Shown: positions 25,111 to 36,888, numbered from the stretch's first letter. The stretch is DNA of 64,000 nt from Plazaster borealis (GCA_021014325.1 CM037469.1:11970663-12034662); one strand, 5' to 3'. Program-made: numbers and translations. The notes: generated from the letters alone by a model not told the origin.

Positions 25111-27093
25111 TGTTATTGAAGATGAAATAATAATGGCAAATATGAGATCAAAAGAAGTCAGAAAAGAATGCTGAAAATCCACAAGTTATAAATTTATAGT
25201 TAACTTAGGCCCCCTACTTAAAAATTTGTTTTTAATCTAAATTTAAAAAGCCCGGCCATCCTAAATAAATGTGTAAATACTTTTAAGTTAAAGTCAGTTA
25301 ATGTGTAAATACTTTTAAGTTAATGTAAGTCACCCCCCCCCCCCACCCCAAACCCACCCAGGCCCCCACGGCCCAGTCATACTCTTATGTGAAAATGTTG
25401 AACATTTTGAATGAGCTGTCAAAACTCTGCTCACCAACCAAAACACCGAAATGAATGCAAAAAAATAATACCAATTAAAATAAAAGTAAAACACAATAAT
25501 TAAAAAACAATACGAAAACCCCCCAAGAAAACTTACCGAATTGTTAGATTTTAGAAACGAACTAAACAGTAAAATCACACATTTTTGTTGTATGTAGTCT
25601 GCAGGTGACAATTAAAATAAATGCACACATTCCCAATCCGAAACCCAAAACAAATGCTACAATTTCAATGGGAAGAATAATGCACCATGATTCCTAACAC
25701 AGGAATTGATTCGCCGTGTGTAGTTGTTCACACACTCGAATTAACTGTTTACAATGGTTTCCAAAGTTTCACCGCAAGTTCTGCCAAAAGGCTCTTTCGC
25801 AAAACATAACTTATATTATTTTTAAACAGCATAACTGTAACTTTATGTAAAACTTAAAAGAACAAAAATATTAAAATAACAATACACATAATTTGTTTAA
25901 AGAAGAAAATATAATTTTAGTTATTAAAAACTATTGTTTTAAGTACTTTATAAAATAATAGTTATCATAATTGGAGAAAATAATTACAGCAGCTCCAACA
26001 AACATCCTTTCCAATTTCGGCCATTGAAGTCCAAAGAAGGTGTGAATAAATTACTTTTCGTTGAGGGAAATTATCAAATTTATGGGAAGTTTTAAAGAAA
26101 AATTTCACGAGTAATTTATTTATGGGTATTTCATCTAAAATTTTAAAGAACGTTTAGTCAATGATGGTTTGAAAATAACAGAGATTGATGTGATGTAAAT
26201 CGTTGCAATTATCGTGTGTACATGACTCGGTCTCAAAACTGAATAACACATACGGCTCACAGTCATGACGGTGTGACGAGTTTGTGGATGTTGTTATTTT
26301 TGTAGACCGATGAAAAAGCTATGTTTTGTATAATATGTTGTGGTTTAACGCTGGTCTTAAAAGCTACAAACGATCTGTGTATTTTGAAAAAGGGGTACAA
26401 CCATTTACAACATCCATTTTCAGATTAGCCTAGGCCTACCCGAACTATTTTAAAAACATGAAGGAATTGAAAGTCCTGTCCTGACCTGAGGCTTTTTTTA
26501 TAATTTTTAATTCTTGTTCATATTTATTTTAATTTAGTTTGAACTTTTTAGTAAATTCAGACCCAACGATTTATTTATCAATTTATTGACCATTTCATTA
26601 GGCCTTCCACAGTAAGCTGGTAAGATTTATGAGTAGGCCTAGGTCTTCATTCAATCATTGACCATGTTGACACTGTCCTGAGCCGAAGTGAAGTCTTCTT
26701 CAGTGTCAGGTCAATTAAAAAGAGGGATAAACTCTGTCGTCATCAGGCATGTCAGGTCATGCCCCAAAGTCAAAGTCTTGTCTGTGTTAGGCCTACTGTT
26801 TTTGCGATTGCTGCTGCTGGTGGGTTGCACACCGAAATCAATAGTTAGTTTAACTTTAAGTTTCACGGTTCAGTTTAAACGGGAACCCAGACAGTGGACA
26901 CACCACCCTTTCGGTCTTTATGGATGGGACATGTGGGATTGTGTGAGAGCTGGACAGTGATTATATCGTACCCTTTTTTTATTACTACATGGATTAAAAC
27001 TAAATAAAAGTGTAAGCTTGGAAGTCAAAAAGTGTAAAATTTGTAACTTGCATTTGCAACGTTTTTGTGTGATGTGATGGAAGTGACTTTTTG
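25111..27093. other. Intergenic region between divergent IQCG and RPL35A
   Basis: No coding exon I can support. It probably holds the IQCG promoter and 5'UTR exon, but I cannot place them. A C/G-rich run (cacccccccccccccacccc) is at 25332. The 26688-26960 open frame on the plus strand has no recognisable domain or splice context. Confidence 0.5.
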
Positions 27094-27103
27094 GGGGCCC
27101 ACC

Positions 27104-27711
27104 TAGCCCTGGTAGGACGTCAGTCAGTGCCACTGCACTGACGTCCTGGGTATAAAGATCCTTTACAATGCGAACAAAATTTTGAGTAGCATTTTAAAAT
27201 ATTTGTACCTAATTTGAGAAGCTGAAACTCCATTCACTTATTCTTGGTGCCTTTAATTACACTTTTGCTGAGTTCAAAACCTATCAAATACATCCATGAA
27301 TGACATTATTTCCGACAAATAAGTCCAAGTTGTGCACTGGCGCTGTGACTCCGTCGTGTTGCCGCCCGGAAGAAAAAGCGTTCAGTGTTACGCAGAGCTA
27401 CGGCTCTGGTGTTACGGGTTAGACAGCGCCCTCTTTTGTGGACTTGGTTCCATGTCAGTTGAGGTTGTCGCAACGAATGCGTCAATTTCCATTTTATTTT
27501 CACAATAATGTCATTCAAGGATAAAATTGGCATTTCTGAATAGAGCAGGCGTAAGGTTCAGGACACAAGGAACATGTGAGTCACGTTTCAGCTTCCTCAA
27601 AAAGGTAAAAATATAATAAAAAAAGGTTATAAATTTTGTCGCAATGCCTGAGAACCTTTATACCCTGGACTCCGTCGCGTTGTATGCAACGGAGGAGTCC
27701 AACCTGGGCTA
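27104..27711 (-). mobile_element. Mutator-like (MULE) non-autonomous element, copy 2
   Basis: Inverted copy of 3132-3714. Ends TAGCCCTGGTAGG and CCAACCTGGGCTA. Flanked by GGGGCCCACC (27094-27103) and GGGGCCCATC (27712-27721), a 10-bp target duplication with one mismatch. It is 24 bp longer than copy 1 because of the footprint at 27385-27416. The right end is about 45 bp upstream of the likely RPL35A transcription start. Confidence 0.75.
27385..27416. repeat. 16-bp palindrome between 8-bp direct repeats (hAT-type footprint)
   Basis: GTGTTACG, then CAGAGCTACGGCTCTG, then GTGTTACG. Copy 1 of the host element (near 3430) has only one GTGTTACG-equivalent (CGTAACAC), so the empty site is visible. 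An 8-bp duplication and CAGAGC/GCTCTG ends fit a remnant of a hAT transposon. The larger element at 51023-52100 has the same CAGAGC ends. Confidence 0.8.
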
Positions 27712-27756
27712 GGGGCCCATCCATGATCCACTGAACCGAACCTCACCAGCTTTTAG

Positions 27757-27798
27757 CCCTCTCTTTATGTTTACCAGAGCGCAGAGGTTCTAGCTAAT
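27757..27798 (+). promoter_or_regulatory. Likely RPL35A transcription start with 5' TOP tract and non-coding exon 1
   Basis: A pyrimidine run CCCTCTCTTT at 27757-27766 resembles the 5' terminal oligopyrimidine tract of ribosomal protein mRNAs. A GTAAGC donor follows at 27799, and the coding start is preceded by an acceptor (ttcag, ending 28016), so a short untranslated exon is expected here. Position inferred, not mapped. Confidence 0.5.
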
Positions 27799-28034
27799 GT
27801 AAGCCTAAGTTTGATGAACAGCGATGCGCTGGGTCGTAAACCCTTGTTTATTTGTGACGTACACAGACAATATCGCTCAGTTACAACAACGTTAGACTGG
27901 CCTATGATTATGAATGATTGTAGTAATATATATGGGGTTAGTGTAGTCGATAGCATAACCGCAACCTTTTATGATCTCTTTGTAAGCATTTTACTTTTTT
28001 AATTTTTTTTATTCAGGGGCTGGAGGCTGTCAAC

Positions 28035-31000
28035 ATGGTTGCAACGACCAGGTAAATAACAAACAAAAATGCCTAGATACACAGTATATTGTAAACAACA
28101 TTTGAATAAGAGCACGCCTTTAAAGACACTAAAAAGTTATTTGCAAGTGTAATTTACTTCACTATTTGCAGATTTACACTTAAATTGGAGTTGCACAAAT
28201 CAGAACATGGCTAAAGTATCGGCTACATGCTGAACTTTTACCAACAACTCTGTCAGTTAGTTGGTAAATGTTCAGCATGTAACTTCAATTTAAGTGTAAA
28301 TCTGTAAATAGTGAAGTGAATCACATAAGAAGGTTCACCCGAATCATGGTTTCTACAGGTAATAAATGAAAGATATTTTTATTATATCTCTTTGCAAATC
28401 AATAATTTGTCTTGCCCAACACTAACAGTAAGACGTGTAAAATGGTAACATCTGTTTGACGCATTAACGTTAGAATTCCCAAATTAATTATTTCTGAAAT
28501 CATGACAATGGCCCAATTTCATAGAGTTGCTTAAGCAGAGAATTATGCTTAACAACTTTCAGCTAAGCAAAATAAGCAGGATACCAGTCACAGATTGTAC
28601 ATGTGTCACGGTATTTTGGCTGGTAACCTTAATCTGGTAAGCATGATTTTTGTTTGCTTAGCAACTTTTTATGCAATAAAGTTTCAAAATAATAAGATTT
28701 AATCCATCACTTGATTGTTTCTGATTGTAGATTGTACGTGAGAGCGGTGTTCACAGGCTACAAGCGTGGCCTTCGCAACCAGCATGAAAACACTGCCCTG
28801 CTGAGAATCGAGGGCGTGGAGAATCGCAAAGATGCAGACTGGTACCTGGGCAAATGGTGTGCCTATGTCTACAAGGCCAAGAAGTGAGTCTTAAGCAATA
28901 GTGTAGTAACCATGTCACTTTTTTCAGCAATATGGTTTTACTATCATCCAACACAAATTAGCAAGTGAGGTTTGAGAAGCTTTGCATGGTTTGGATCATA
29001 AGAAAAACTATAGCTGTAAACTTGTGGGTACAACCATGTATATAGGATTTGCGGCACTGCATGGTGAGGTATCAATGTCTATTCGGTTTGCGGTAACACC
29101 ATGTGTAAATTGATTTTTTCTGTGTAGATTTTCTTCTTTTGGGAGAAGCGTTGGTTCTGAGAAGAACCGGTGCGGTCTTGGCGTTTCGAACAAATGGAAT
29201 ACTCTCCTCCGGGCAGAGTATACTGTTGGAAACGTCGAGACCACAGCGGCTCTACTCAGAACTGTCACTTCTCCCGAATAAAGAGTTTTTATACATGTTT
29301 GTACCCGCCTGAAAAGCAGCAAATTGAAATTGTAAAACTTAATGCCTAATCTAGAAGAAGAACAAAAGTTGTAGGGTATCAAGCCCTGCTGTGTGGTGGA
29401 CCTTTCAGATAAGCCAACTACATTTTTTCTTAGTGGCTGAATTGTATTTCTATCCGTGAGTGGTCTTTCACTTCATGTCTTAATTCACCTCTGCAGCAAG
29501 AAGAGGCCTGCTGGCTACACGAAGGCCACCAAGACGCGTATCATCTGGGGCAAGGTGGCCAGACCCCACGGAAAGAGTGGGGCCGTCAGGGCCAAGTTCA
29601 AGGCCAACCTTCCCCCACAGGCTATTGGCAAGAGAGTCAGAGTTGTAAGTACACCGTGTGTGAGACACCAGATCACTGGTGTCCAGAACAAAATATTGCT
29701 ATGGGCCCTGTCACAAGAGGCAACTTTTACAGGCAACTTGGAGGCAACCAACTGCAGTGCATGCTAGTGAACATTCAAATGTGAATGCCTTTTCTTCATG
29801 GAGATTGCCTGGAACTAGTTGCCTGCAAACTGCCTCTTGTGACACGGGCCTTAGAAAACTTCTATGCTCAGCAAAAAAAACAACTAGCAGGGCACCAGGC
29901 CAACAATGTTACTCTAAGGCAATTCCGGAGGTGACCATTTATGTTGAGCAAGATTTTTCTGTCCTTGAGCAAATAGTTTTGCCGATCAGCTTTGTGAAAT
30001 TGGGGCCTGGTTTGGTTTGGTTTAGTTTTGGTTGAATTGTTCTCGGTAATACACGGGCAAACCAGTTTAAGGTCTCTCAAGAAAGGCTGCAAGTTTGGGT
30101 GTCGAGTTTCGGCATGCTGTTGCATTCGTACAGGAAGAATCATGAAAAATATGCCAGCATTGGTGTTGGCATCATGCAAAATCACTTTTGGAAGAGTCAA
30201 CGGAAGGGTGAACTGTTCTTTAATTCTTTCAGTGCCTGTTTTTTTTAGCATTTTGAATCTAAAATGCCCAGCTTTTTTAGGTTTTTTTCGAAATTCGGTA
30301 TTATAATACAATAAATTCTTTCTCACAAAACAAAATGTATCTTGCTGTTTTGTGTTGCCTTGGTACATCCCAAAGTCTCGAGTGTCAATGCCCTCTTGTG
30401 ATAACTTGTAGATTATTGGTCGTACATGTACGATTGACACTTTTTGAATACATAAAAAAAGATTGTACATGTACGATAATGACATTTCCTGAATACATAA
30501 AATAGATCGTATCGTGCATGTCTGATCTTGGCACTGAAAGAGGCAAAATGCATTCATCACATGCAGGCTGGCATAAGTAGAAGTGCATTTATCATCGTAC
30601 AAAACCATTTGAATGATATTTACCGTGCACTGTTTACATGCATTCACTGCATGATATGATTTTTTAATTTGGCATAATGCCTTTATCGAACAAAACCACT
30701 TGAAAAAGCAATGATTGACTGCGTACCGTTTTAATGCTATCATAACCATTTATATTATTAAAACAAAAGGGTTGTTGTTAATATTTAATAAATGATCCCG
30801 AAAGAAACTGGCCAAGCAGGGCTCGAATTCGGGTTAAAACTCCACAAAACCGCAGGGCTTGTGGCTCAAAATTGAGCAGAATCAAAAGGAGTTGAACAAG
30901 CACCAAGAGAAGATCTATCTCCTTTGACCAACGGGCTTGTCTGGTCGTGAGTTTACTGGACCGAGGCTAAATTCACTGACCTTGGGTCTGCGGTCCAGTG

Positions 31001-31141
31001 TTTATTTGGAGCCCTGCTGAGCCATAAACCAGGTACCAAGGCAATTGTTTTCTTTTACAAATATATTTTTCTTGGTGAGTAACATTTCTCCTTTTTGTCT
31101 CACTTTCTTACTTTCAGATGATGTACCCATCTCGCGTCTGA
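28035..31141 (+). CDS. RPL35A: 60S ribosomal protein L35a (eL33)
   Basis: Four coding exons: 28035-28051 (from an exon beginning 28017), 28731-28883, 29497-29644 and 31118-31141. Phases join cleanly to give 113 aa against 110 in human. It begins [20 protein letters not shown]; then [51 protein letters not shown] and the terminal MMYPSRV. The GYKRG...H.N.ALL.IEGV and WGKV.R.HG.SG.VRAKF blocks are hallmarks of eL33, a universal eukaryotic large-subunit protein. Intron positions just after the first six codons and before the last seven are notable. Poly(A) signal AATAAA at 31209-31214. Divergently paired with IQCG. Confidence 0.97.
28156..28325. repeat. Foldback element in RPL35A intron 1
   Basis: Arms of about 40 nt: 'cactatttgcagatttacac' near 28171 pairs with gtgtaaatctgtaaatagtg near 28294, with a loop containing a second inverted pair (catgctgaacttttaccaac against gttggtaaatgttcagcatg). 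Confidence 0.8.
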
Positions 31142-31208
31142 AGATGTTGCCAACATTAGGACAAAAGCCTAGAGTAAAAAGACATTAAGGTCATTAAGGT
31201 TGTTTATA

Positions 31209-31214
31209 AATAAA
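31209..31214 (+). terminator. RPL35A polyadenylation signal
   Basis: Canonical AATAAA, 68 nt after the RPL35A stop codon. Confidence 0.75.
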
Positions 31215-31363
31215 TGCAAGGACAAAAATAGATAATCAAAACAATGCTACGTTTGTCAGACTGTTTTTTATTTGGTTGTTATAGCTGTCATCTTATTTAT
31301 GAAGCCTTACCCCTACACACATATGGCCAATTTCCCTTTTGAATGAAATAGGATGCAACAGTA

Positions 31364-31732
31364 TTAAAGGGAGGGTATACCTTTGGTAATTTCTCCAAAA
31401 ATTAAAGAGCATAACAACATACTTTGCAAAGATTACTGGAGAGCTGTTGATTTAAACAAAACATTGTCAGAAATGACCCCCTTTGAAGTAATGTAGTTTT
31501 AGAGAACGGTATTTTTTCACCCAAAATATTGAATCTGTTCTCTGGCAACTATAAGCACACAGTCCTATGCAACAAGGGTGGTTTTTTTTCTTTCATTATT
31601 TTCTTGCAACTTCAATGACCAATTGAGCCCAAATTTTCACAGGTTTGTTATTTTGTGCATAAATTATGCTGGGATACACCAAGTGAGGATACTGGTCTTT
31701 GACAATTACCAAAGGGCATACCCAACCTTTAA
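31364..31732 (-). mobile_element. TTAA-flanked miniature element, copy 3
   Basis: Bounded by TTAAAGGGAGGGTATACC and CCCAACCTTTAA; body as at 671-1048. About 220 bp beyond the RPL35A stop. Confidence 0.72.
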
Positions 31733-31769
31733 TGCAATAGGACCACACATTTTCTTGCCTCTTCTTAGA

Positions 31770-32065
31770 AGTCTGTTGCATTTAGGGAGCTTCTCAAAAG
31801 TCAGAGTGATGGGAACATTCTAATTGGATCAGATAAATATTCCAGCACGTGCTCGTGGATCGCTCCACTGGACTGATGAATCTTTCCATTGGAACGTTGT
31901 AAATACTAATGCGTGTATTCACTCGTGTAGGATTGCTCCCATACTTTGACACAATGATGCGGTCTAGCAGAAACATTCTGGCGGTCCAATGAATTGCGGG
32001 CGTATGCCTAGGGGGAAGGTTCTTTTGCGTCTACAACGTGCTCTACTTTTGAGAAACTCCCTATT
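31770..32065 (+). mobile_element. Dispersed inverted-repeat element (copy at 63270-63620)
   Basis: Ends 'gggagcttctcaaaagt' and 'cttttgagaaactccct' are inverse. Internal blocks 'ttcactcgtgt' and 'attgcgggcgtatgcctag' recur at 63490-63580. Non-coding. Confidence 0.65.
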
Positions 32066-33779
32066 GTCGCTGAGCATGGTTGGGTCAAATAGAAAGCATC
32101 GCAAAGTTCTGATAACAAACACAGATTATGGAAATGCGGGATCAGATCTCGGAGATAAAAACTAATTATTCAACTTTTTTTTCTTCAAAATTTTTCACCA
32201 TGATCAACTTCAAACCATGCAAATGTGTATGTTCAGTCTATGAACATTTATATTTTCAATCTAACCAATGTTTATGTTAAACCTTATAACAGAATCCCCC
32301 ATGGCTGGTTCTTACAGCTCCACACCACAGCACCACACCTCCGTCAACAAACGATTATTTTAAAACAAATGTCGGCAAGAAACTCTGCTTGAGTTGTGAC
32401 CTAATTAAACCCAAAATTGTTGAGATACAAAACTTTGATACCTTCACCTTAAAAAAAGAGTTGTTTTACCTAAATGCCCGTGGTTTGACTGCAAGACTTG
32501 CAATCACAAGGCTACTAAAGCCAACAGCTGATTTCACAATGACTAGAATAAGTATTGTCGTCTACACAGTTTCTTGATTTGTGCAATTCATAATCATAGA
32601 CTTTAAACCAATGGTTTGTATGAAAGAGATTGGCTGTTGCCCTGGCATTTATATCCCCCTTGTGGGAGCTTTGCCAAGTTCCCTTGACTGGAAAAATCAT
32701 CTAAACAAACAAACTTTGTGAAGAAAAAAAAGGGTGTAATTGATATGTAGTTGGTCATATTATTTGTAGAAAGAAAGGCACTTTTTCGTCTAAATTCTGA
32801 ACCTTTTTGCCAACTGTATTACAAGCATTTACACTAATTAAAATCTTGTACTGTGGCATTATATGTATTCAATACAGGGTACTGCTAGAGCAGTGAACGA
32901 TTTCCCTTGTATACAGGGCTCAAATTTTGTGTAAAATGGTCCACCGAAGAAACCTCGCATTAACTTTGCTAAGAACATATATGAACTAAACAACGCCCAC
33001 AAATGTATTCTTGAGATCAGGGCATTTCTATTTTCCTTGAGTGGAATACCCTTGAGAAATTCTCCGAAGTGGCACACATGGGGAAAAGACCCCGAAAACA
33101 CATTATGGGAAGCTCCATTCAAGAATTTCTGAGTTTGGCCACCAAAAATAGGAACATATACATCAATTTTTAGTGAGTGAGTGTGTTTACATTGTCATTG
33201 ATTGAGTCGGCAAATTTAATGGAACAGCAGTTAATCTGCTTGGTGCAGTCAGCTGCACTACTGGCTTGTTCGGGATATAATTAAAAAGTTAAACTCTACT
33301 GTATGGAAAAGGAATTACATGGAGATAACCGGTGTGAGTTGGTAAAGACGAAAAGGATATGTTATTCTGGCCTCTTTCTTTAATGGAGCTTTCCTGTAAT
33401 GCATGGAGTCTCCAAAAGAATTTGCTCGGCAATATCTTACACTTCACAAAGGTGGCAGTAGAAAATTGCCTTGTGCAGCTTGTCTTTGCCTTGGCACCCC
33501 TTGAAATCTTTCAAAAGAAATTTATAAAGACCTGTATCCTGTGGATTGGCGAAAAACATTTTGCCCCGTACAAAAATGTTGGCAACTTAATACAAATTTT
33601 AAATTCATAAGTATCAATGCACAATTATACATATAATTCTTGTTTAACATCAACGATAATATAATAAATCATATATGAACACACCAATATAACAATTAAA
33701 GGGTGCTACCTTATATTAGCTACTCGACAAGCACAATTAAATATACAGTCATATTCTTTTAGGTAGGGTTATTTGGTAA
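32066..33779. other. Non-coding stretch
   Basis: No supported exon on either strand. Short open frames only; no repeat I can name with confidence. Confidence 0.45.
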
Positions 33780-34185
33780 TGACCCAAAGTTTTTTGTTTT
33801 TTTCTCAAATTTGTATCCGAAAGCCTACTTGTTATAAAAGGTAAGCATCCTGCGAAGTTATTTCGTCTGAAATGCCCCATTGATTAGAAATCAATAAAAG
33901 TATGTCAACAAACTTCATCTCCGACAACCGCCAAAAGGCGACGTTTGGAGATACAAATTTCCACAGTGTCTGTTTGTTGTGAATGGTGCGGCCAGAGATC
34001 CTGTTGGTACCCACTGTCGCCTCGCTAAACGCGATTCGACTTTATTAATGAAAATACTGTGACAGTTTTTTATTGCTGTTTTCTCAACAAGTAGACACTG
34101 TATTCAGCCGAAACATTCGCAGGTAACATTTATTGTATCTTTATTGATAATTTGGCCGATAAATCAGCATTACGATGACAAAAAC
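33780..34185 (-). mobile_element. Dispersed DNA element, inverted relative of 23215-23645
   Basis: Shares the cgctaaacgcg / 'ttttctcaacaagtag' / 'tttattgtatctttattgat' blocks with 23215-23645 in reverse orientation. Confidence 0.6.
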
Positions 34186-34969
34186 CAAACGATGACCCTA
34201 CCGTTCACAGGCAACTACAAGCAGACAAGTATACAATAATTACTTAAAGTATTCACAAATCACAATAACATAAAACAAGAATATTCCAATTAAAAGGGTT
34301 CTTGTTGCACAGAGTGGTGAACAGCTTTTGGCCTAACTGAATGAAACTACAAGTGCCCAAAGGGTTCATGCTTCATTGTCTTCAAAATTCTTGCTGGAGA
34401 GTAAGCCAAGGGTACAAACACCTGACCCAATTCACCTGACGTCATCATCACAATAATCTTGGTTGTGCCATTGTGGAAGTTGTCCCTCTGGGTTAAACCA
34501 TGGAGGAATGAACCCCATGGTTATAAAGTGTAATGCGCATTTCTTTTGTGACATGGGGTTTACCGGTTGACCATAATCGGTACATGCTATTTGACTTAAC
34601 CATTATTGCTTCTCTTCACCCAGGAGTACAAATGGTTACCGGCGAGAGCCGGGGAGTAACCTGCGATGGACTGGCAGCCTGTCCAGGTGGAATAGAAATA
34701 TTATCAGTTGTTTAATGCCAAGGAAACCGGATACAAACATATTGGCCATATTGGCTAGGGAAAAACTTTACTTTTTATTTGACTCCAATAGTTGGCGAGT
34801 GTGGCTGATGGCAGCTGCAAGTAATCAGGCTGGTGCAACCAAGACAGTGTGTTTGATGTGACGGCATGTATTAGTGCTTTTCCAGTGCATGTACATGCAC
34901 AAACAAAGCAAAAAGGTTATACCTATAGACGAATTTAAATTCATGAAGCCATTGATGGGACAAGAGCCA

Positions 34970-35210
34970 GGGATTTGAACCCTGACTACACGGCAATTAC
35001 AGGTTGAATGGCTTCTGACTGGCACCCCTGAACAAAGATATTGATAAAATAGGGAGACCGCCAACATTAGGGCTAGATAGCTTAGTTGGCAGAGTGCTGG
35101 TAGATTAATCCCGAGGTTGCCGCTCTAGTAATTTTTTCGTTGTTCAACCCAATATTATTTTTAATTTACACAGTCAGTTTCCCTTGTGGTTTATAACTCG
35201 ATAACACAAA
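34970..35210 (+). mobile_element. tRNA-headed SINE family A, copy 3 (decayed)
   Basis: Leader gataaaatagggagaccgcc, then tagggctagatagcttagttgg. The B-box has been lost (ccgaggttgccgctctagt). It shares the tail 'ttacacagtcagtttccctt'. Preceded by a second tRNA-like B-box, 'agggatttgaaccctgac', on the minus strand. Confidence 0.7.
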
Positions 35211-35296
35211 GCACTAAGATTCATCTTAAGACAAGCTGTCATAGTGATTTGTATTGTGACATTCACACTTTGCTTAGCAATTGAGATTGATTGGGA

Positions 35297-35612
35297 GTTA
35301 CGTTTGGTAATTACTCATAAAATTATTGGCAATTCTGATAGTATAAAGCATTTTGAGAAACTTTTCACTTTGTGGTAATGGAAAATTATATCAGTTTGAA
35401 AAGAAAAAAAATTTGAATCTGAGAAGCGTTTCTGTCAGAAACGTTTCTTCCTGCGTGGACATAACTGCTCCAGATTTTTGGCAATATCTCAAAAACGCTA
35501 CCACCTTTTGCAATGAAATGTTCACAGGTTAGTTTTATGGTATATATCTACAACTATATAGGATTGAAACAAACAGTGGGTTCCAATTACCAAACATATA
35601 CAATCCCTTATA
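35297..35612 (-). mobile_element. TTAA-type miniature element, family 2, copy 2
   Basis: Same body as 23647-24030 (agcgtttctgtcagaaacg; 'cctgcgtggacataactgct'; 'acagtgggttccaattacca'). Confidence 0.62.
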
Positions 35613-35624
35613 AACAATGGAAAC

Positions 35625-36003
35625 AACTTAAATGACCTTATTGAAATAATGTACTTACTTGAAACCTATATCAAATATTGCCAATGGCATCCAGTTTCAT
35701 ATAAAAGAATAAAAAACCAAAACAAACTCTTGAGTATGACACCAGTTCCATTTGAATTCTTGAGCTCAAACAATGGAAACACTGAATGGCCATAACTCCT
35801 TATTGCAATACTGACCTGAAACTTATATCAAATATTGCCAATGACGTGCAGATTCATATAAAAAAACAATGGAAAACTTGAATGGCCATAACTCCTTATT
35901 GCAATACTGACCTGAAACTTATATCAAATATTGCCAATGACGTGCAGATTCATATAAAAAAACAATGGAAAACTTGAATGGCCATAACTCCTTATTGCAA
36001 TGA
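35625..36003. repeat. Tandem array, 96-bp period
   Basis: Two and a fraction near-identical 96-bp units starting at 'aatggccataactccttatt' (35786, 35882, 35978), each with 'atatcaaatattgccaatga' and 'cgtgcagattcatataaaa'. A more diverged unit precedes them from about 35625. Confidence 0.88.
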
Positions 36004-36217
36004 TGTACCCGACTGGTCCTCAGGTATTTTAACTGGCGTTTGGCCAGTGGACCACTGTTAAGGAGAAACGCTACTGTTCTAGTTTAAGTTCAAGAGGGAT
36101 TATTAAAATTTTAACAAATTCAAGCGTAAATATCTAATATTTATACTCTTCATCCTTGAAACTTTCTTGGTATTTTACAATTTTTATATTGTTCTGAATC
36201 AATATCATCAGTCAAGC

Positions 36218-36223
36218 TTTATT
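36218..36223 (-). terminator. Candidate polyadenylation signal for the Ig-TIR gene
   Basis: AATAAA on the minus strand, about 190 nt past the stop codon at 36410-36412. Chance occurrence is possible in AT-rich sequence. Confidence 0.45.
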
Positions 36224-36409
36224 CAGAGAAAAAACAAATCAAAATGTTTTAGAGTTTCAGCAAAAAAAGCAGGCTAGGTGATGCAACTTCATATTATATG
36301 GCTTGATTAATTTAAATGACTACCATGGCGCACAGCTGATTGTAGGGTACACTCACTGTACCCCGTAACGTCTGTTGTAGTAAAGACCCTTGCTGATACA
36401 TGTAGTTTT

Positions 36410-36888
36410 TTACGCCCAGTAGAGTATTTCACTTTGTTCCGGTACGGCAACTTTTATGAACCTCGGCCAGAAGTAGCAACTATCGGTTTCAACGTTATAA
36501 TCGAGAGACGCCATTACATCCTGACACAGACTCCTCGGTATTTTGTCCTCCTCTAGAACCCGGATGACGATCAATTTCCTTCGGATGGACTCCGAGCTGA
36601 CTCGACTTTTCACCACGGCGCTCGTGAAGCTATGGAAGGTGTTTTTCATGTAGTTCTCTGAGGTGATGAGCACAATACGAGAGCAGTTGAGGAGATGTAG
36701 ACGCAGGAGCTTGTTGCGGCTGGACGAGCGGTCGGGTCGCTCCACCTCCGACCACAAGCCGATGTTGAGGTGGCTCTCCCGCTCTTGGAGCCTGGAGCGG
36801 ATCAGCTCAGCAAAGGGGATGTCGGAACTGTGGTTGTGAATGAATACATCATGCAAATGCAGAAATGACCGCCGCTCGTGATGCGTAG
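36410..36888 (-). CDS. TIR-domain exon of the Ig-TIR receptor
   Basis: Acceptor ccacag ends at 36889; the first two bases complete a Ser codon begun by T at the end of exon 6. Residues run LHDVFIHNHSSDIPFAELI, SRIVLITSENYM, RKLIVIRVLEEDKIP and CYFWPRFIKVAVPEQ to a TAG stop. The position corresponding to the BB-loop reads NIGLWSEVERPDRSSS, with no Asp-x-x-Pro-Gly. The exon alone could also be mistaken for a MyD88-like fragment, but it lacks a death domain nearby and is in phase with the receptor. Confidence 0.85.

Noticed and set aside
29868..30749. 293-codon open frame on the minus strand in RPL35A intron 3
   Set aside because: No domain, low-complexity AT-rich codons, no initiation or splice context; it lies in an intron of a well-supported gene on the other strand.
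36410..36888. Separate MyD88 gene
   Set aside because: TIR resembles MyD88, but there is no death domain in the neighbourhood, and the exon accepts the phase from the receptor's juxtamembrane exon exactly.
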